NCBI GenBank assembly: GCA_014859835.1 | Contig: JACZKW010000104.1 | Location: forward strand, 52,326-116,325 | Direction of reading: 5' to 3' | Length of the DNA: 64,000 nt | Source of the DNA: UBA9653 sp014859835 | Lineage (GTDB): Archaea > Thermoplasmatota > Thermoplasmata > UBA10834 | Part shown: piece after piece, positions 7,893-17,041 of the stretch | Layout of the letters: every line of letters begins with the position of its first letter | How positions within the stretch are numbered: position 1 is the first letter of the stretch | Made by a program: the position numbers and the translations under genes | The notes under the pieces: model-generated | Databases searched by the model: none | What the model was told of the DNA's origin: nothing | Seen by the model: the letters and a program-made list of their open reading frames with translations, nothing else

Positions 7893-9533
7893 ATGAAATT
7901 GATAGGCCAAACACCCATTTTCATATTGAAAGAAGGAACCAAGAGAGAGAAAGGAAAAGGCGCGCAGTTCAACAACATTTCTGCAGCCAGAGCAATCGCC
8001 GATACAGTCAGGAGCACATTGGGCCCGAGGGGCATGGACAAGATGCTCGTTGACAGCATGGGTGATGTGGTAATAACGAACGATGGAGTGACTATCCTCA
8101 AGGAGATAGACATCGAGCACCCCGCGGCCAAGATGATCGTCGAGGTCGCCAAGACACAGGACGAGGAATGCGGGGACGGAACCACGACCGCAGTCATCCT
8201 TGCCGGTGAACTCCTGAAGAAGGCTGAGGCACTCATTGAACAGAACATACACCCAACGGTCATATCCGGCGGGTACAGACTCGCGGCGCTGAAGGCGAGA
8301 GAGTTCCTTGATGAGATATCCATCAAGGTGGATTCCAAGGACAGGGACGTGCTCATCGACATCGCAAAGACAGCAATGATATCCAAGAGCGTCGCCGGAT
8401 CCAGGGAATTGCTGGCAAAGGTAGCATTCGATGCGGTCTCAGCTGTCGCTGAGAAGAACAGCGAGGGAGCATGGACGGTCGATGAGGACGACATCCAAAT
8501 CGTGAAGAAGCAGGGTGGCTCCACGGATGACACCACAATGATCGCAGGAATCATCGTCGACAAGGAAGCAGTTCACCCAGCGATGCCGAAGAAGGTCGAG
8601 AAGGCGAAGATCGCGCTCGTCGATTCGGCGCTCGAAGTCAAGAAGACCGAGATAGACGCGAAGATCGAGATAACCGACCCGAGCCAGCTGCATGCGTTCC
8701 TCGATGAAGAGGAGAACATGCTAAAGAAGATGGTCGAGACCGTCAAGAAGTCCGGCGCGAACGTGCTGTTCTGCCAGAAGGGCATCGACGATCTCGCACA
8801 GCATTACCTGTCGAAGGCCGGAGTATACGCGGTCCGCAGGGTCAAGAAGAGCGATATGGAAAAGCTCGCCAAGGCCACAGGCGCGAACCTCGTGACCAAG
8901 CTCGACGACCTGAAGGCAGATGACCTCGGTGTCGCCAATATGGTCGAAGAGAAGAAGATCGCTGATGACAAGATGACCTTCGTCACCGGATGCAAGAACC
9001 CGAAGGCCGTATCGGTATTGATCAGGGGCGGCACGGAACACGTGATCGATGAGGTCGACAGGTCCCTGAACGATGCGATAAGCGTCGTATCGGTAGCATT
9101 CGAGGATGGAAAACTCGTTACTGGCGGAGGTTCCGCAGCAGCCGAGCTGGCGCTCAGGTTGAGAGACTTCGCGGCTACCGTTGGTGGCAGGGAACAGATC
9201 GCAATCGATGCTTTCGCTAGCGCTCTGGAAGTCATTCCGACAGCACTTGCGGAGAACGCTGGTCTCGACCCGATCGATGTACTGATCGAGCTCAGACAGG
9301 CGCACAAGGCTGGGAAGAAGAATGCCGGCATCAACGTCTTCACGGGAAAGATCACAGACATGAAGAAGGAGAAGGTGCTTGAACCGATTCGCGTCGGAAG
9401 ACAGGCGATCAGCTCCGCGACAGACGCTGCCGTCATGATCCTGAGGATTGATGACGTCATAGCATCCAGGGGCGGTCCGAAGGGACCACCTGGCGCAGGC
9501 GGTCCTGGCGGAGACATGGGTGACTTCGAATAG
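7893..9533 (+). CDS. thsA: Thermosome subunit (group II chaperonin)
   Basis: A 546-aa cytosolic chaperonin subunit. The nucleotide-binding motifs LGPRGMDK (43-50), NDGVTIL (63-69) and GDGTTT (94-99) are intact, and GGGSAAAE lies in the second equatorial half. The C-terminus is short, Gly/Pro-rich and ends GDMGDFE, typical of archaeal thermosomes. A strong GGAGG site precedes the ATG. Its immediate downstream neighbours are the bacterial-type grpE-dnaK-dnaJ genes, so the two folding systems are linked and may share stress control. Confidence 0.97.
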   Translation: MKLIGQTPIFILKEGTKREKGKGAQFNNISAARAIADTVRSTLGPRGMDKMLVDSMGDVVITNDGVTILKEIDIEHPAAKMIVEVAKTQDEECGDGTTTAVILAGELLKKAEALIEQNIHPTVISGGYRLAALKAREFLDEISIKVDSKDRDVLIDIAKTAMISKSVAGSRELLAKVAFDAVSAVAEKNSEGAWTVDEDDIQIVKKQGGSTDDTTMIAGIIVDKEAVHPAMPKKVEKAKIALVDSALEVKKTEIDAKIEITDPSQLHAFLDEEENMLKKMVETVKKSGANVLFCQKGIDDLAQHYLSKAGVYAVRRVKKSDMEKLAKATGANLVTKLDDLKADDLGVANMVEEKKIADDKMTFVTGCKNPKAVSVLIRGGTEHVIDEVDRSLNDAISVVSVAFEDGKLVTGGGSAAAELALRLRDFAATVGGREQIAIDAFASALEVIPTALAENAGLDPIDVLIELRQAHKAGKKNAGINVFTGKITDMKKEKVLEPIRVGRQAISSATDAAVMILRIDDVIASRGGPKGPPGAGGPGGDMGDFE

Positions 9534-9563
9534 ACGAAGACCTAAACCCCTTAAACCCATTAC

Positions 9564-9575
9564 TTTCGTGAAAGG
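9564..9575. promoter_or_regulatory. Palindrome upstream of grpE
   Basis: Perfect five-base arms CTTTC and GAAAG separated by GT, in the 80-bp gap between the thermosome stop and grpE and about 38 bp before its ATG. It could be an operator for a heat-shock regulator controlling the chaperone operon, or part of a terminator for the thermosome transcript. No known archaeal operator consensus was matched with certainty. Confidence 0.3.
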
Positions 9576-9612
9576 GTCATGAGGCCCTGGATTGCACTGG
9601 AGGCAATCAGTG

Positions 9613-10212
9613 ATGGCTAACGATGAGACAAATGATACTGAGCACGCCGGCTCGAAGGAAGGGTGTGGTTCCGATGAGAAAGCCCCTCGGATACAGGACC
9701 CAGTATCAGAGTTGGACGGAAGGATAGAGGACTTGACCGATACTCTTTTGCGTCTCCAGGCAGATTTCGACAACTATAAGAAGCGCGTCGCGAAGGAATG
9801 GAATGAAAGGGCAAAGACCGCAACTGAGGGGCTGGTGCGCGACCTGCTCCCTGTACTGGACACCTTTGACAAGGCCTTCGAGGATACGCAAAAGACCGAT
9901 GATGCAGATCATGACAGGAAAGGGCTCGAAGGAATCCATAGACAACTCCTGCAAATCATCCAGAGGCAAGGTTTGAGAGAGATAAGAACCGATTGCGGGT
10001 TCGATCCGTTCGAGCATGAGGCACTGATGCGAGCAGAATCCGAGGATGCAGATGACGGAAAGATACTCGAGGTGTACCAGAAAGGCTACAGCCTTGGAGG
10101 GAAGGTCATCAGACCGGCCAAAGTGAAAGTAGCCAAGAGGACCGAACTGGTCGAAATCACCGAACCGGACGATGACAATCACGATAATCCAGATGACGAG
10201 AAATCAGAATAG
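9613..10212 (+). CDS. grpE: Nucleotide exchange factor GrpE
   Basis: A 199-aa DnaK co-chaperone that speeds ADP release. It has an acidic N-terminus, a long helix with RLQADFDNYKKR (about residues 49-60), and the family core LLPVLD(T/N) and GFDP. The ATG at 9613 follows GGAGG at 9599-9603; an earlier in-frame ATG at 9592 lies before that site. First gene of grpE-dnaK-dnaJ. Confidence 0.94.
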   Translation: MANDETNDTEHAGSKEGCGSDEKAPRIQDPVSELDGRIEDLTDTLLRLQADFDNYKKRVAKEWNERAKTATEGLVRDLLPVLDTFDKAFEDTQKTDDADHDRKGLEGIHRQLLQIIQRQGLREIRTDCGFDPFEHEALMRAESEDADDGKILEVYQKGYSLGGKVIRPAKVKVAKRTELVEITEPDDDNHDNPDDEKSE

Positions 10213-10240
10213 AACAGAAGAAATGAGAGGTGAGTGAAGA

Positions 10241-12121
10241 ATGGCAGAATCTAAGACCAAGGTCATAGGAATAGACCTGGGCACGAGCAATTCGGCAGCT
10301 GCTGTGGTAGAGGGTGGCAGGCCGACGATAATACCGAGTGCAGAGGGAACCAGCTTGGGAGGCAAGGCGTTTCCGTCGTATGTCGCTTTCACGAAGGATG
10401 GGCAGATGCTGGTAGGCGAACCAGCCAGGAGGCAGGCGGTCTCCAACCCGGAAGGAACGATAATGACGATCAAGCGGAAGATGGGGACGGACTACAAAAC
10501 CAAGGTGCACGGAAAGGAGTACACGCCCCAACAGATATCCGCGTTCATACTGCAGAAGATAAAGCGCGATGCTGAAGCGTACCTCGGCACAAAGGTCGAG
10601 AAGGCAGTCATCACCGTCCCGGCATACTTCAACGATAACCAGAGACAGGCGACCAAGGATGCTGGAATGATAGCTGGCCTCGATGTGGTGAGGATAATCA
10701 ACGAACCAACCGCGGCTGCCCTGGCATACGGGCTGGACAAGTCCGAAAAGGAACAGAAGATACTCGTCTTCGATCTGGGCGGCGGCACACTCGATGTCAC
10801 CATAATGGAGTTCGGCGATGGAGTCTTCGAAGTCATATCCACGAGCGGTGACACCCAGCTGGGCGGTACCGACATGGACAACACGATGGTGGATTACATC
10901 GCCAAGGAGTTCAAGGCAGACTCCAGCATGGATATCACAAAGGACAAGATGGCGATGCAGAGGGTCAGAGAGGCGGCAGAGAAGGCAAAAATAGAGCTGT
11001 CCTCCACACTCGAGACAGAAATAAACCTCCCATATCTCAGCGCTGACTCTTCGGGGCCAAGGCACCTTACTATGAAGCTCACAAGGGCGAAGCTGGAAGA
11101 GCTGGTCAAGCCAGTTGTGGATAAGTGCCGTGGACCGACTATGCAGGCGCTTGAGGATGGAAAGCTAAGTGCAGACAAGATAGACAAGGTCATATTGGTA
11201 GGCGGTCCAACGAGGATGCCGATCGTACATAGGTTCGTCGAGGGAGTCGTCGGACCCAAGATCGTGAGAGGTGTGGACCCGATGGAATGCGTCGCCATGG
11301 GTGCTTCCATACAGGCAGGCATAATCGAGGGAAGTGTCACTGATATACTACTGCTCGATGTGACGCCTCTGTCATTGGGCGTCGAGACCCTCGGAGGAGT
11401 GTCCCACAAACTCATCGAAAGGAACACGACCATACCGACTAGGAAGAGTGAAGTCTTCTCCACAGCCGCGGACGGACAGACAAGCGTCGAGATCCATGTC
11501 TTGCAGGGAGAGAGACCGATGGCCGCGGATAATGTCACGCTTGGCAATTTCCACCTTATAGGAATACCTCCGGCCCCGAGGGGCTTGCCCCAGATCGAGG
11601 TCACCTTCGACATCGATGCCAATGGCATAATCGATGTCAGCGCGAAGGATCGAGGAACCGGCAAGGAGCAGAAGATAACTATCACGGCCACAACGAAGCT
11701 CGGCAGGGAAGACATCGACAAGATGGTCAAGGACGCAGAGAGATTCGCGGACGAGGATCTCAAGCGTAAGGAGAAGGCGGAACTGAGGAACAAGGCTGAG
11801 CAGAGGACATACGAGGTAACGCACATCCTGGAAGAGATGGGAGATAAGGTGCCACAGGACCTCAAGGAGAGCTTGACCAGACTATCCGAAGAGGTCAAGA
11901 CCGCCCTAGCAGGCGAAGATCTGGAAATCATCAAGCAGAAGCTGGAGGAGCTAGACAAGGCTCTGCTGGAGATCGGCAAGAAGGTCTATGAGACCGCCCA
12001 GCAGGCGGCATCCCAAGAGCCCCAGACGCCTCCACCCAGTGGAGACGAGCAATCAGGTGGCGGTGATGACGGTTATGTGGACGCTGAGTACAAGATCGTC
12101 GACGATGATGACAAGAAGTGA
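10241..12121 (+). CDS. dnaK: Chaperone DnaK (Hsp70)
   Basis: A 626-aa Hsp70. The ATPase domain opens with GIDLGTSNS and contains the phosphate-2 loop DLGGGT and the adenosine motif VGGPTRMP. The substrate-binding domain follows from about residue 385. The tail is Gln/Pro/Gly/Asp-rich and ends DDDDKK, unlike the bacterial EEV ending. Archaeal dnaK genes are generally viewed as acquired from bacteria. A GAGAGGTGAGTG ribosome site precedes the ATG. It lies 28 bp after grpE and 76 bp before dnaJ. Confidence 0.97.
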   Translation: MAESKTKVIGIDLGTSNSAAAVVEGGRPTIIPSAEGTSLGGKAFPSYVAFTKDGQMLVGEPARRQAVSNPEGTIMTIKRKMGTDYKTKVHGKEYTPQQISAFILQKIKRDAEAYLGTKVEKAVITVPAYFNDNQRQATKDAGMIAGLDVVRIINEPTAAALAYGLDKSEKEQKILVFDLGGGTLDVTIMEFGDGVFEVISTSGDTQLGGTDMDNTMVDYIAKEFKADSSMDITKDKMAMQRVREAAEKAKIELSSTLETEINLPYLSADSSGPRHLTMKLTRAKLEELVKPVVDKCRGPTMQALEDGKLSADKIDKVILVGGPTRMPIVHRFVEGVVGPKIVRGVDPMECVAMGASIQAGIIEGSVTDILLLDVTPLSLGVETLGGVSHKLIERNTTIPTRKSEVFSTAADGQTSVEIHVLQGERPMAADNVTLGNFHLIGIPPAPRGLPQIEVTFDIDANGIIDVSAKDRGTGKEQKITITATTKLGREDIDKMVKDAERFADEDLKRKEKAELRNKAEQRTYEVTHILEEMGDKVPQDLKESLTRLSEEVKTALAGEDLEIIKQKLEELDKALLEIGKKVYETAQQAASQEPQTPPPSGDEQSGGGDDGYVDAEYKIVDDDDKK

Positions 12122-12128
12122 CCCAAAC

Positions 12129-12145
12129 CTCTTTTTCCTATTTCC
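12129..12145 (+). terminator. T-rich stretch after dnaK
   Basis: CTCTTTTTCCTATTTCC directly after the dnaK stop is a U-rich run of the kind that ends archaeal transcripts without a hairpin. It may thin out transcription between dnaK and dnaJ; no separate TATA box for dnaJ is obvious after it. Confidence 0.35.
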
Positions 12146-12197
12146 TCATTCTCTCGAACCGAATCGACTGAGAATGTAATGAGACGGTGATGATGCG

Positions 12198-13352
12198 ATG
12201 GTCCAGAAGAGAGACTACTACGAGGTACTAGGGGTATCTCGAAACGCCGCGAAGGATGAAATCAAAAAGGCGTACAGAAAACTGGCCATGAAGTATCATC
12301 CTGACACCAACAAGGAGGATCCAAAGCAGGCAGAGGAGAAGTTCAAGGAACTCTCTGAAGCCTACGAGGTCCTCGCAGACGATGAGAAGAAGACCAGATA
12401 CGACCAGTACGGACATGAAGGCGTCCAGAGCACATTCAGAGGCGGTGGCTTCGACTGGTCGGATTTCACGCACTTCGGGGATATCAGCGACATATTCGGT
12501 AATTTCTCAGGCTTTGGCGGGAGCATTTTCGATCAGTTCTTCGGCGGAGGGATGAGACGAACAGGCCCCGTCGAAGGTAGGTCTCTCAGATACGACATTG
12601 ACATACCTCTTGAGGAAGCGGCGACTGGAATCGAGAAGGAGATCAGGGTGCCGCACAGCATCGCTTGCAAGACCTGTGGGGGTATCGGGGCCAAGAAGGA
12701 GGACGTCAAGACATGTCCGACCTGCAAGGGGGCGGGACAGGTTCAGAGAGCGCAAAAGCGCGGAAACACATCTTTTGTGACTATCGGCAATTGTCCGACC
12801 TGCAGAGGGAGAGGAAACCAGATCACGAAGAACTGTCCAGATTGCCAGGGACATGGAGTTGTCCAGACCACATCGACCTTGAAGGTATCGATCCCGAAGG
12901 GTGCCGAAGAGGGCATGCGTCTTAGGATAAGAGGGGCTGGCGAGGCCGGCCCCAACGGAGGTCCGCCAGGGGACCTGTATATCATAATCCATATCGACGA
13001 GCATTCCGTGTTCGCACGGGATGGAAGAGACCTATGGCTGGAGACACCGATCACTTTCACACAGGCGGCTCTGGGAGCACAGATCGACGTGCCCACGCTC
13101 AATGGGACCGCGAGAGTTACGGTACCACCAGGAACCCAGACGGGCACCGTTTTCAGACTCAAAGGAAAGGGCGTGCCGGACCTGAGAGGCCACGGCGAGG
13201 GGGACGAATTCGTGAAGGTCACGGTCCAGATACCGACCAAGTTGACATCTGAACAGAAGGATCTCATGAAGCGACTGGGGGACTCACTCGGTGATTATGG
13301 CCGAGGGGACACGAAGAAAAACAGATTCAGCAAGTTCGGTCGGAAGATATGA
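12198..13352 (+). CDS. dnaJ: Chaperone DnaJ (Hsp40, type I)
   Basis: A 384-aa DnaK partner. The J-domain has the HPD tripeptide near residue 34, followed by a Gly/Phe-rich linker (about 75-120). Four CxxCxGxG-like zinc repeats lie at about 156-222, after which come the two C-terminal substrate domains. The fully canonical bacterial-type arrangement supports joint origin with grpE and dnaK. The ATG at 12198 is the last of several ATG-like triplets after GAGACGGTGATG. Confidence 0.95.
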   Translation: MVQKRDYYEVLGVSRNAAKDEIKKAYRKLAMKYHPDTNKEDPKQAEEKFKELSEAYEVLADDEKKTRYDQYGHEGVQSTFRGGGFDWSDFTHFGDISDIFGNFSGFGGSIFDQFFGGGMRRTGPVEGRSLRYDIDIPLEEAATGIEKEIRVPHSIACKTCGGIGAKKEDVKTCPTCKGAGQVQRAQKRGNTSFVTIGNCPTCRGRGNQITKNCPDCQGHGVVQTTSTLKVSIPKGAEEGMRLRIRGAGEAGPNGGPPGDLYIIIHIDEHSVFARDGRDLWLETPITFTQAALGAQIDVPTLNGTARVTVPPGTQTGTVFRLKGKGVPDLRGHGEGDEFVKVTVQIPTKLTSEQKDLMKRLGDSLGDYGRGDTKKNRFSKFGRKI

Positions 13353-13552
13353 ACGAGAATCGCTCTCACACCGGGGCACAGAGCAGATAGACGTCAGAGA
13401 ATCGAACCGTGTTCGGGAGAGATCCGCGACATCCAGAGATTGAGCAGAATGGAGAGAGATGGATCCATCACAGTCTCCAAAAACCTCGCCGCCCGGGTCG
13501 ATGTATCTCGCTCACGGAAGCAATCGAATTGCGGAAGAACGGCGATCACTAG
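13353..13552. other. Gap between dnaJ and the GHMP gene, possible gene remnant
   Basis: No intact gene is seen. On the + strand, 13425-13560 reads open and ends at TAG. Its central part, IQRLSRM-ERDGSITVSKNLA, looks like the start of a helix-turn-helix repressor before the frame loses similarity. This could be a decayed regulator or chance. No hairpin strong enough to call as a terminator is visible. Confidence 0.25.
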
Positions 13553-14512
13553 CTAGAACAGATGGTCGTCCGTCAAGCGGGACTCCCCGCCGACACCGCA
13601 TCTGATGATCTCAAGACCCACATCCTTCAATCTTGTCTCAACCTCGGCGATGCGCTCTGGATGTGTGTTGACGTATACGGTGGCGCCAGTATCTATCGAG
13701 AAGTATGCGGGGACCCCTTCGGATCGCATCTTTCTGACCTCGAGTATCACCTTCACAGTCTCTGGTCTCCAAAGGATCATCTCATCTATGCCAGTCATCG
13801 TTATTCCGTGCAGGATAAGAGAGTCCCTCTCAGCCAGCATCCCTACGCGGTCGATATCCCTCTTCGTGATGGCGTTCTCCATCTCTGAGAGGGCGCCATG
13901 GACGTATGCGAGTCGCGAATGGAAGAAGGGTGATCCCAGCACCGATCTATGCGCATTCTCCGTGTACTTGAAAGCAGGGATGAGAGCTACCAGGATCCCC
14001 ATCTCGAAATCCTCGGACGCGATCTGGTATGAATACGATTCCTCATCCTCATGCCCAGCCTTCCATCTGGAGAATCCACCGGTGACCGAGCGCGATGCGG
14101 ATCCTGCACCACGACGCGCAATGATGGAAATCTGTTCAAGGGACAGATCCAGCTTTGCAGCATCGCATGAAGCTACCGCGAGCGCAGCGAATCCTGAGGC
14201 CGACGATCCCAACCCCACGTTCGATGGAAAGTTATTCTTCGAGACCATCCTGAAATGGTCTTCGATACTGGCTCTCGCCCGTACAACATCAACGACTGAA
14301 AGTACCCTCTCGAGCTCCCTCCCAGTCAGAGTGCGTGAGTCGACCTCCGCAACATCCTCTTCGAAATCGCCGAATTCAATAGTCGTGTGGCTCGCTGTTG
14401 GAGATGTGGAAACTGATATAGAATCGTGATACGGCAGTCGGAGCCGCTCGTCCTTAAGCCCGTGATATTTGATTAGCCCTTGAATCGGATACGCCATGGC
14501 TGATGATTTCAT
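13553..14512 (-). CDS. Diphosphomevalonate decarboxylase-family GHMP enzyme
   Basis: A 319-aa GHMP-fold enzyme of the mevalonate decarboxylase family, acting in isoprenoid (archaeal lipid) synthesis. The ATP loop reads GLGSSASGFAAL (100-111) and the serine/arginine motif is SASRSVTGG. The Lys (K15, in IKYHG) and the Asp (D274, in IDTG) at the positions important for decarboxylase catalysis are both present. In Thermoplasma-type mevalonate 3-kinases these positions are recalled to be changed, so a decarboxylase acting on a phosphorylated mevalonate is favoured. The exact substrate (mono-, di- or bisphosphate) cannot be told from sequence. It lies 9 bp after archease. Confidence 0.82.
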   Translation of the reverse strand: MKSSAMAYPIQGLIKYHGLKDERLRLPYHDSISVSTSPTASHTTIEFGDFEEDVAEVDSRTLTGRELERVLSVVDVVRARASIEDHFRMVSKNNFPSNVGLGSSASGFAALAVASCDAAKLDLSLEQISIIARRGAGSASRSVTGGFSRWKAGHEDEESYSYQIASEDFEMGILVALIPAFKYTENAHRSVLGSPFFHSRLAYVHGALSEMENAITKRDIDRVGMLAERDSLILHGITMTGIDEMILWRPETVKVILEVRKMRSEGVPAYFSIDTGATVYVNTHPERIAEVETRLKDVGLEIIRCGVGGESRLTDDHLF

Positions 14513-14521
14513 CGTCTCACC

Positions 14522-14926
14522 TCACACATCGAAGAGTACGACCAGTGTCTTATGAGCATCGTTGAATTCTAGCTTGTGATAGGTCACACCCTTTACGACA
14601 GAACGTTTCGTATGTCGCTCGTCATCGAATTCCTCCCCATGGATATGTGCATCCAGTTTGTTTCCATCCATGGTGATGTCGAACCTGCTGAACACCAAGT
14701 TCTCGGCATCATGCAAGAAGAGCAGTTCCTGCAAGAAGTCAACGAGAAGCTGTTCCCTTGTCCCCGCTTCAATCTGTATCCTCATCTCGCCAGTCGGCTG
14801 TATCTTGCTCACATCGGTAATCTGATCGAATAAAGCGTATGCCGCGTTCGCGAATCTCTCCTCCAATGTCTCCCCATGGACTTCGACCATCGCATCGGCA
14901 GTGTGTTCCAACAGCCTGTATCTCAT
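14522..14926 (-). CDS. Archease, RtcB tRNA-ligase activator
   Basis: A 134-aa archease, which speeds guanylylation and turnover of the RNA ligase RtcB. The family start MRYRLLEHTADA is clear and includes the metal-binding Asp in HTAD. A C-terminal strand ends LVVLFDV. The ATG at 14926 begins this motif; upstream in-frame codons to 15019 overlap nth and show no similarity. RtcB itself is not in this window. Confidence 0.92.
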   Translation of the reverse strand: MRYRLLEHTADAMVEVHGETLEERFANAAYALFDQITDVSKIQPTGEMRIQIEAGTREQLLVDFLQELLFLHDAENLVFSRFDITMDGNKLDAHIHGEEFDDERHTKRSVVKGVTYHKLEFNDAHKTLVVLFDV

Positions 14927-14960
14927 GCAGATTGACAGTGGACTTGAGCATATATCAACT

Positions 14961-15644
14961 CTATGCTTCAAACCGTGATTGGTGATGATCACATAGGTGA
15001 GATATCTGGCATTGCTCACATCGAGGGTTCTGAGACCTGCAGATTGCTCGTCCGTGTTCGATCAGATTGATATGGAATGGATAGAACCTCCGTAAAGGCA
15101 CAATCTTCGCAAGCTCCTCCTGGGCAGGCTCTCTGGAGGTCTTCTCGCTGATCAATCCGATCCTGCGGGACACTCTATGTACATGAGTGTCGACGGGGAA
15201 TGCAGGCATTCCCAATGAGAACAGCAGAACAATCGCGCGAGTCTTTGGTCCCACGCCTTTCATTCCAGCAAGCCATCTGTCCGCCCCTGAAGGCGTCATC
15301 TGCCTTAGAAAACCCAGCTCTAGCTCTCCCCGCTCGGACCGAATATACTCAAGGGCATCCAATATCCTATGCGCCTTGATCTCGGCTAACCCCCCTGAGC
15401 GAATTATCTTGGCGATTCTCGCTGAGTCCTCGCACTCCATGGACTCCCATGTCGGATATTCCTTCTTCAGGGCCAGGTAGCTCCTATGAGAATTGAGATC
15501 GGTCGTATTCTGAGAGAGTATGGTCTCGACCAGGGTATCGAGTGGATCGTCATTTGGGACAACCTTGTCGTCACCATAGCATTTTACGAGCAGACTGTCG
15601 ATCACAGCCGCCTTCTTCTTCGCATCTCGTCGTGATGCCTGCAT
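14961..15644 (-). CDS. nth: Endonuclease III (base-excision repair glycosylase/AP lyase)
   Basis: A 227-aa HhH-GPD DNA glycosylase removing oxidised pyrimidines. The hairpin motif MKGVGPKT holds the catalytic Lys, and the Asp is in PVDTHVHR. The C-terminal 4Fe-4S cluster has the exact spacing C-x6-C-x2-C-x5-C. All active residues are intact, in contrast with the broken paralogue at 28.5-29.1 kb. It lies between tldE and the archease gene, all on the - strand. Confidence 0.94.
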   Translation of the reverse strand: MQASRRDAKKKAAVIDSLLVKCYGDDKVVPNDDPLDTLVETILSQNTTDLNSHRSYLALKKEYPTWESMECEDSARIAKIIRSGGLAEIKAHRILDALEYIRSERGELELGFLRQMTPSGADRWLAGMKGVGPKTRAIVLLFSLGMPAFPVDTHVHRVSRRIGLISEKTSREPAQEELAKIVPLRRFYPFHINLIEHGRAICRSQNPRCEQCQISHLCDHHQSRFEA

Positions 15645-15652
15645 CGATATCC

Positions 15653-17041
15653 TCAGCCAGTCGTCACTTTGACATTGCTGAATCTAATGCTAGGCATTAG
15701 ATTATTGCCATAATCCGTGATATCGGCACCTATCCGTGAGATTCCTTTGATGAGTTCCAACAGATTTCCAGATATCATGACTCCCCTCACCCCACCGACT
15801 ATCTGTCCCTTACGTATCTTCAGACCCGGGTTCGCAACGAAGGAGAAATCACCCGTCTCAAGATTGCTCGTATGGACGCCCTGACCAGACCATACGAGAT
15901 ATCCATCGTCGACCTCCGCAACAAGATCCTCGAGCATCCCACTACCAGGTCGGATCTGGAGGTTCAGGGGAGATGAGGATACTGCCCCGGTTAGCAGGTT
16001 CCTGACAGCGTTCCCAGTCGATGACCTATGGGCCTTCGCGCCATAGTAGTTGTCCCAGACAAAACCGTTCACGACACCTTCTTTTATCAGCGTCTTCTTC
16101 TTCGTCGGCATGCCTTCATCATCGAACTGCTTGGATCCGCCTGCACCGCTTAGAACAGGATTATCATAGATCGTGAGTTCCTTGGGGGCAATCTGCTCCC
16201 CCAATAATTCCGATAGAAACGAATTCTTTCTAATGACGCTCTGGCCGGACAAGGATTTCTGCATCATTATGTTCAAAAGGCCGGAGTCACTGTCCCCGAG
16301 TGCGGCCGGACTGAAAACTACATCACATTCACCGGTATGGGACCCTGCTATGACCGAGGATTTGAGTGCGATCTCGGCACTGTTTCGACCGATTTTCTCG
16401 AAGTCCATATTCGTCGAACGAGACATCGATCCCTGAGCGGACTCCGCTGTGACCGATGACCCACTTCCCCAGAGCGACACACAGAAGGCCTGCAGTGCGG
16501 TCTCCCGCCTATGAGCTTCTATTCCGGACGAATTGAGCACGCCTGTCGACTGGATTGAACATTCCACACCTCCAAGGGTGACGGAAATGGGTTCAGCGAC
16601 CGATCGGGCACCTTCTATCATCGTCTCGGCCATATCCTTTAGCCCGTCGAGTTCAAGAGAGATGAGTCCGGAATCGAACAGACCCTTGACCTCAGGATAC
16701 TTGCCCTTCGAGCAGGGGAATCCAGGCCAATCCAAATCCGGTTGGTTAGAAGCTGTGAGGGCTTTCGCGCTGCGCATGCACCTCTCGATGTCCTTCGATC
16801 TGAACGAACTGCAGAATGATGCGCCTGCCCTGGCATCGCGGACCACCCTAATTGACAGACCAGTGCTCTCGACGACAGTAGCCGAGTTGATACGGTTCGT
16901 ATCAATCATCAGGTATCGGGAGGATTTCGAATACGCGAAGGCTTCGAACTCATTCAAGCCCAGCCTTCTCGCATGATCAGGGATGGTTTCAAGGACTTCT
17001 CTCAACTGGGTCTCCTGCCCGAGCGGTTTGAGGGGCATCAT
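15653..17041 (-). CDS. tldE: TldE/PmbA family protease partner
   Basis: A 462-aa protein of the TldD/PmbA family. TldE is the subunit without a zinc site that forms a heterodimer with TldD; in bacteria the pair trims unfolded or modified peptides. No HExxxH is present here, as expected. The ATG at 17041 overlaps the tldD stop as ATGA, so 30 upstream in-frame residues are excluded. The C-terminal half carries the family blocks around GAGGSKQFDDEGMPT and STGNAVRN. Confidence 0.9.
   Translation of the reverse strand: MMPLKPLGQETQLREVLETIPDHARRLGLNEFEAFAYSKSSRYLMIDTNRINSATVVESTGLSIRVVRDARAGASFCSSFRSKDIERCMRSAKALTASNQPDLDWPGFPCSKGKYPEVKGLFDSGLISLELDGLKDMAETMIEGARSVAEPISVTLGGVECSIQSTGVLNSSGIEAHRRETALQAFCVSLWGSGSSVTAESAQGSMSRSTNMDFEKIGRNSAEIALKSSVIAGSHTGECDVVFSPAALGDSDSGLLNIMMQKSLSGQSVIRKNSFLSELLGEQIAPKELTIYDNPVLSGAGGSKQFDDEGMPTKKKTLIKEGVVNGFVWDNYYGAKAHRSSTGNAVRNLLTGAVSSSPLNLQIRPGSGMLEDLVAEVDDGYLVWSGQGVHTSNLETGDFSFVANPGLKIRKGQIVGGVRGVMISGNLLELIKGISRIGADITDYGNNLMPSIRFSNVKVTTG

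Noticed and set aside
9688..9700. GrpE initiation at the earlier ATG 9592 and other internal starts
   Set aside because: ATG 9613 directly follows the GGAGG site at 9599-9603, which lies after 9592.
8721..11979. Long open frames antisense to thermosome, grpE and dnaK (up to about 360 codons)
   Set aside because: They are shadows created by the codon bias of real genes with full domains on the other strand; no similarity or start signals.
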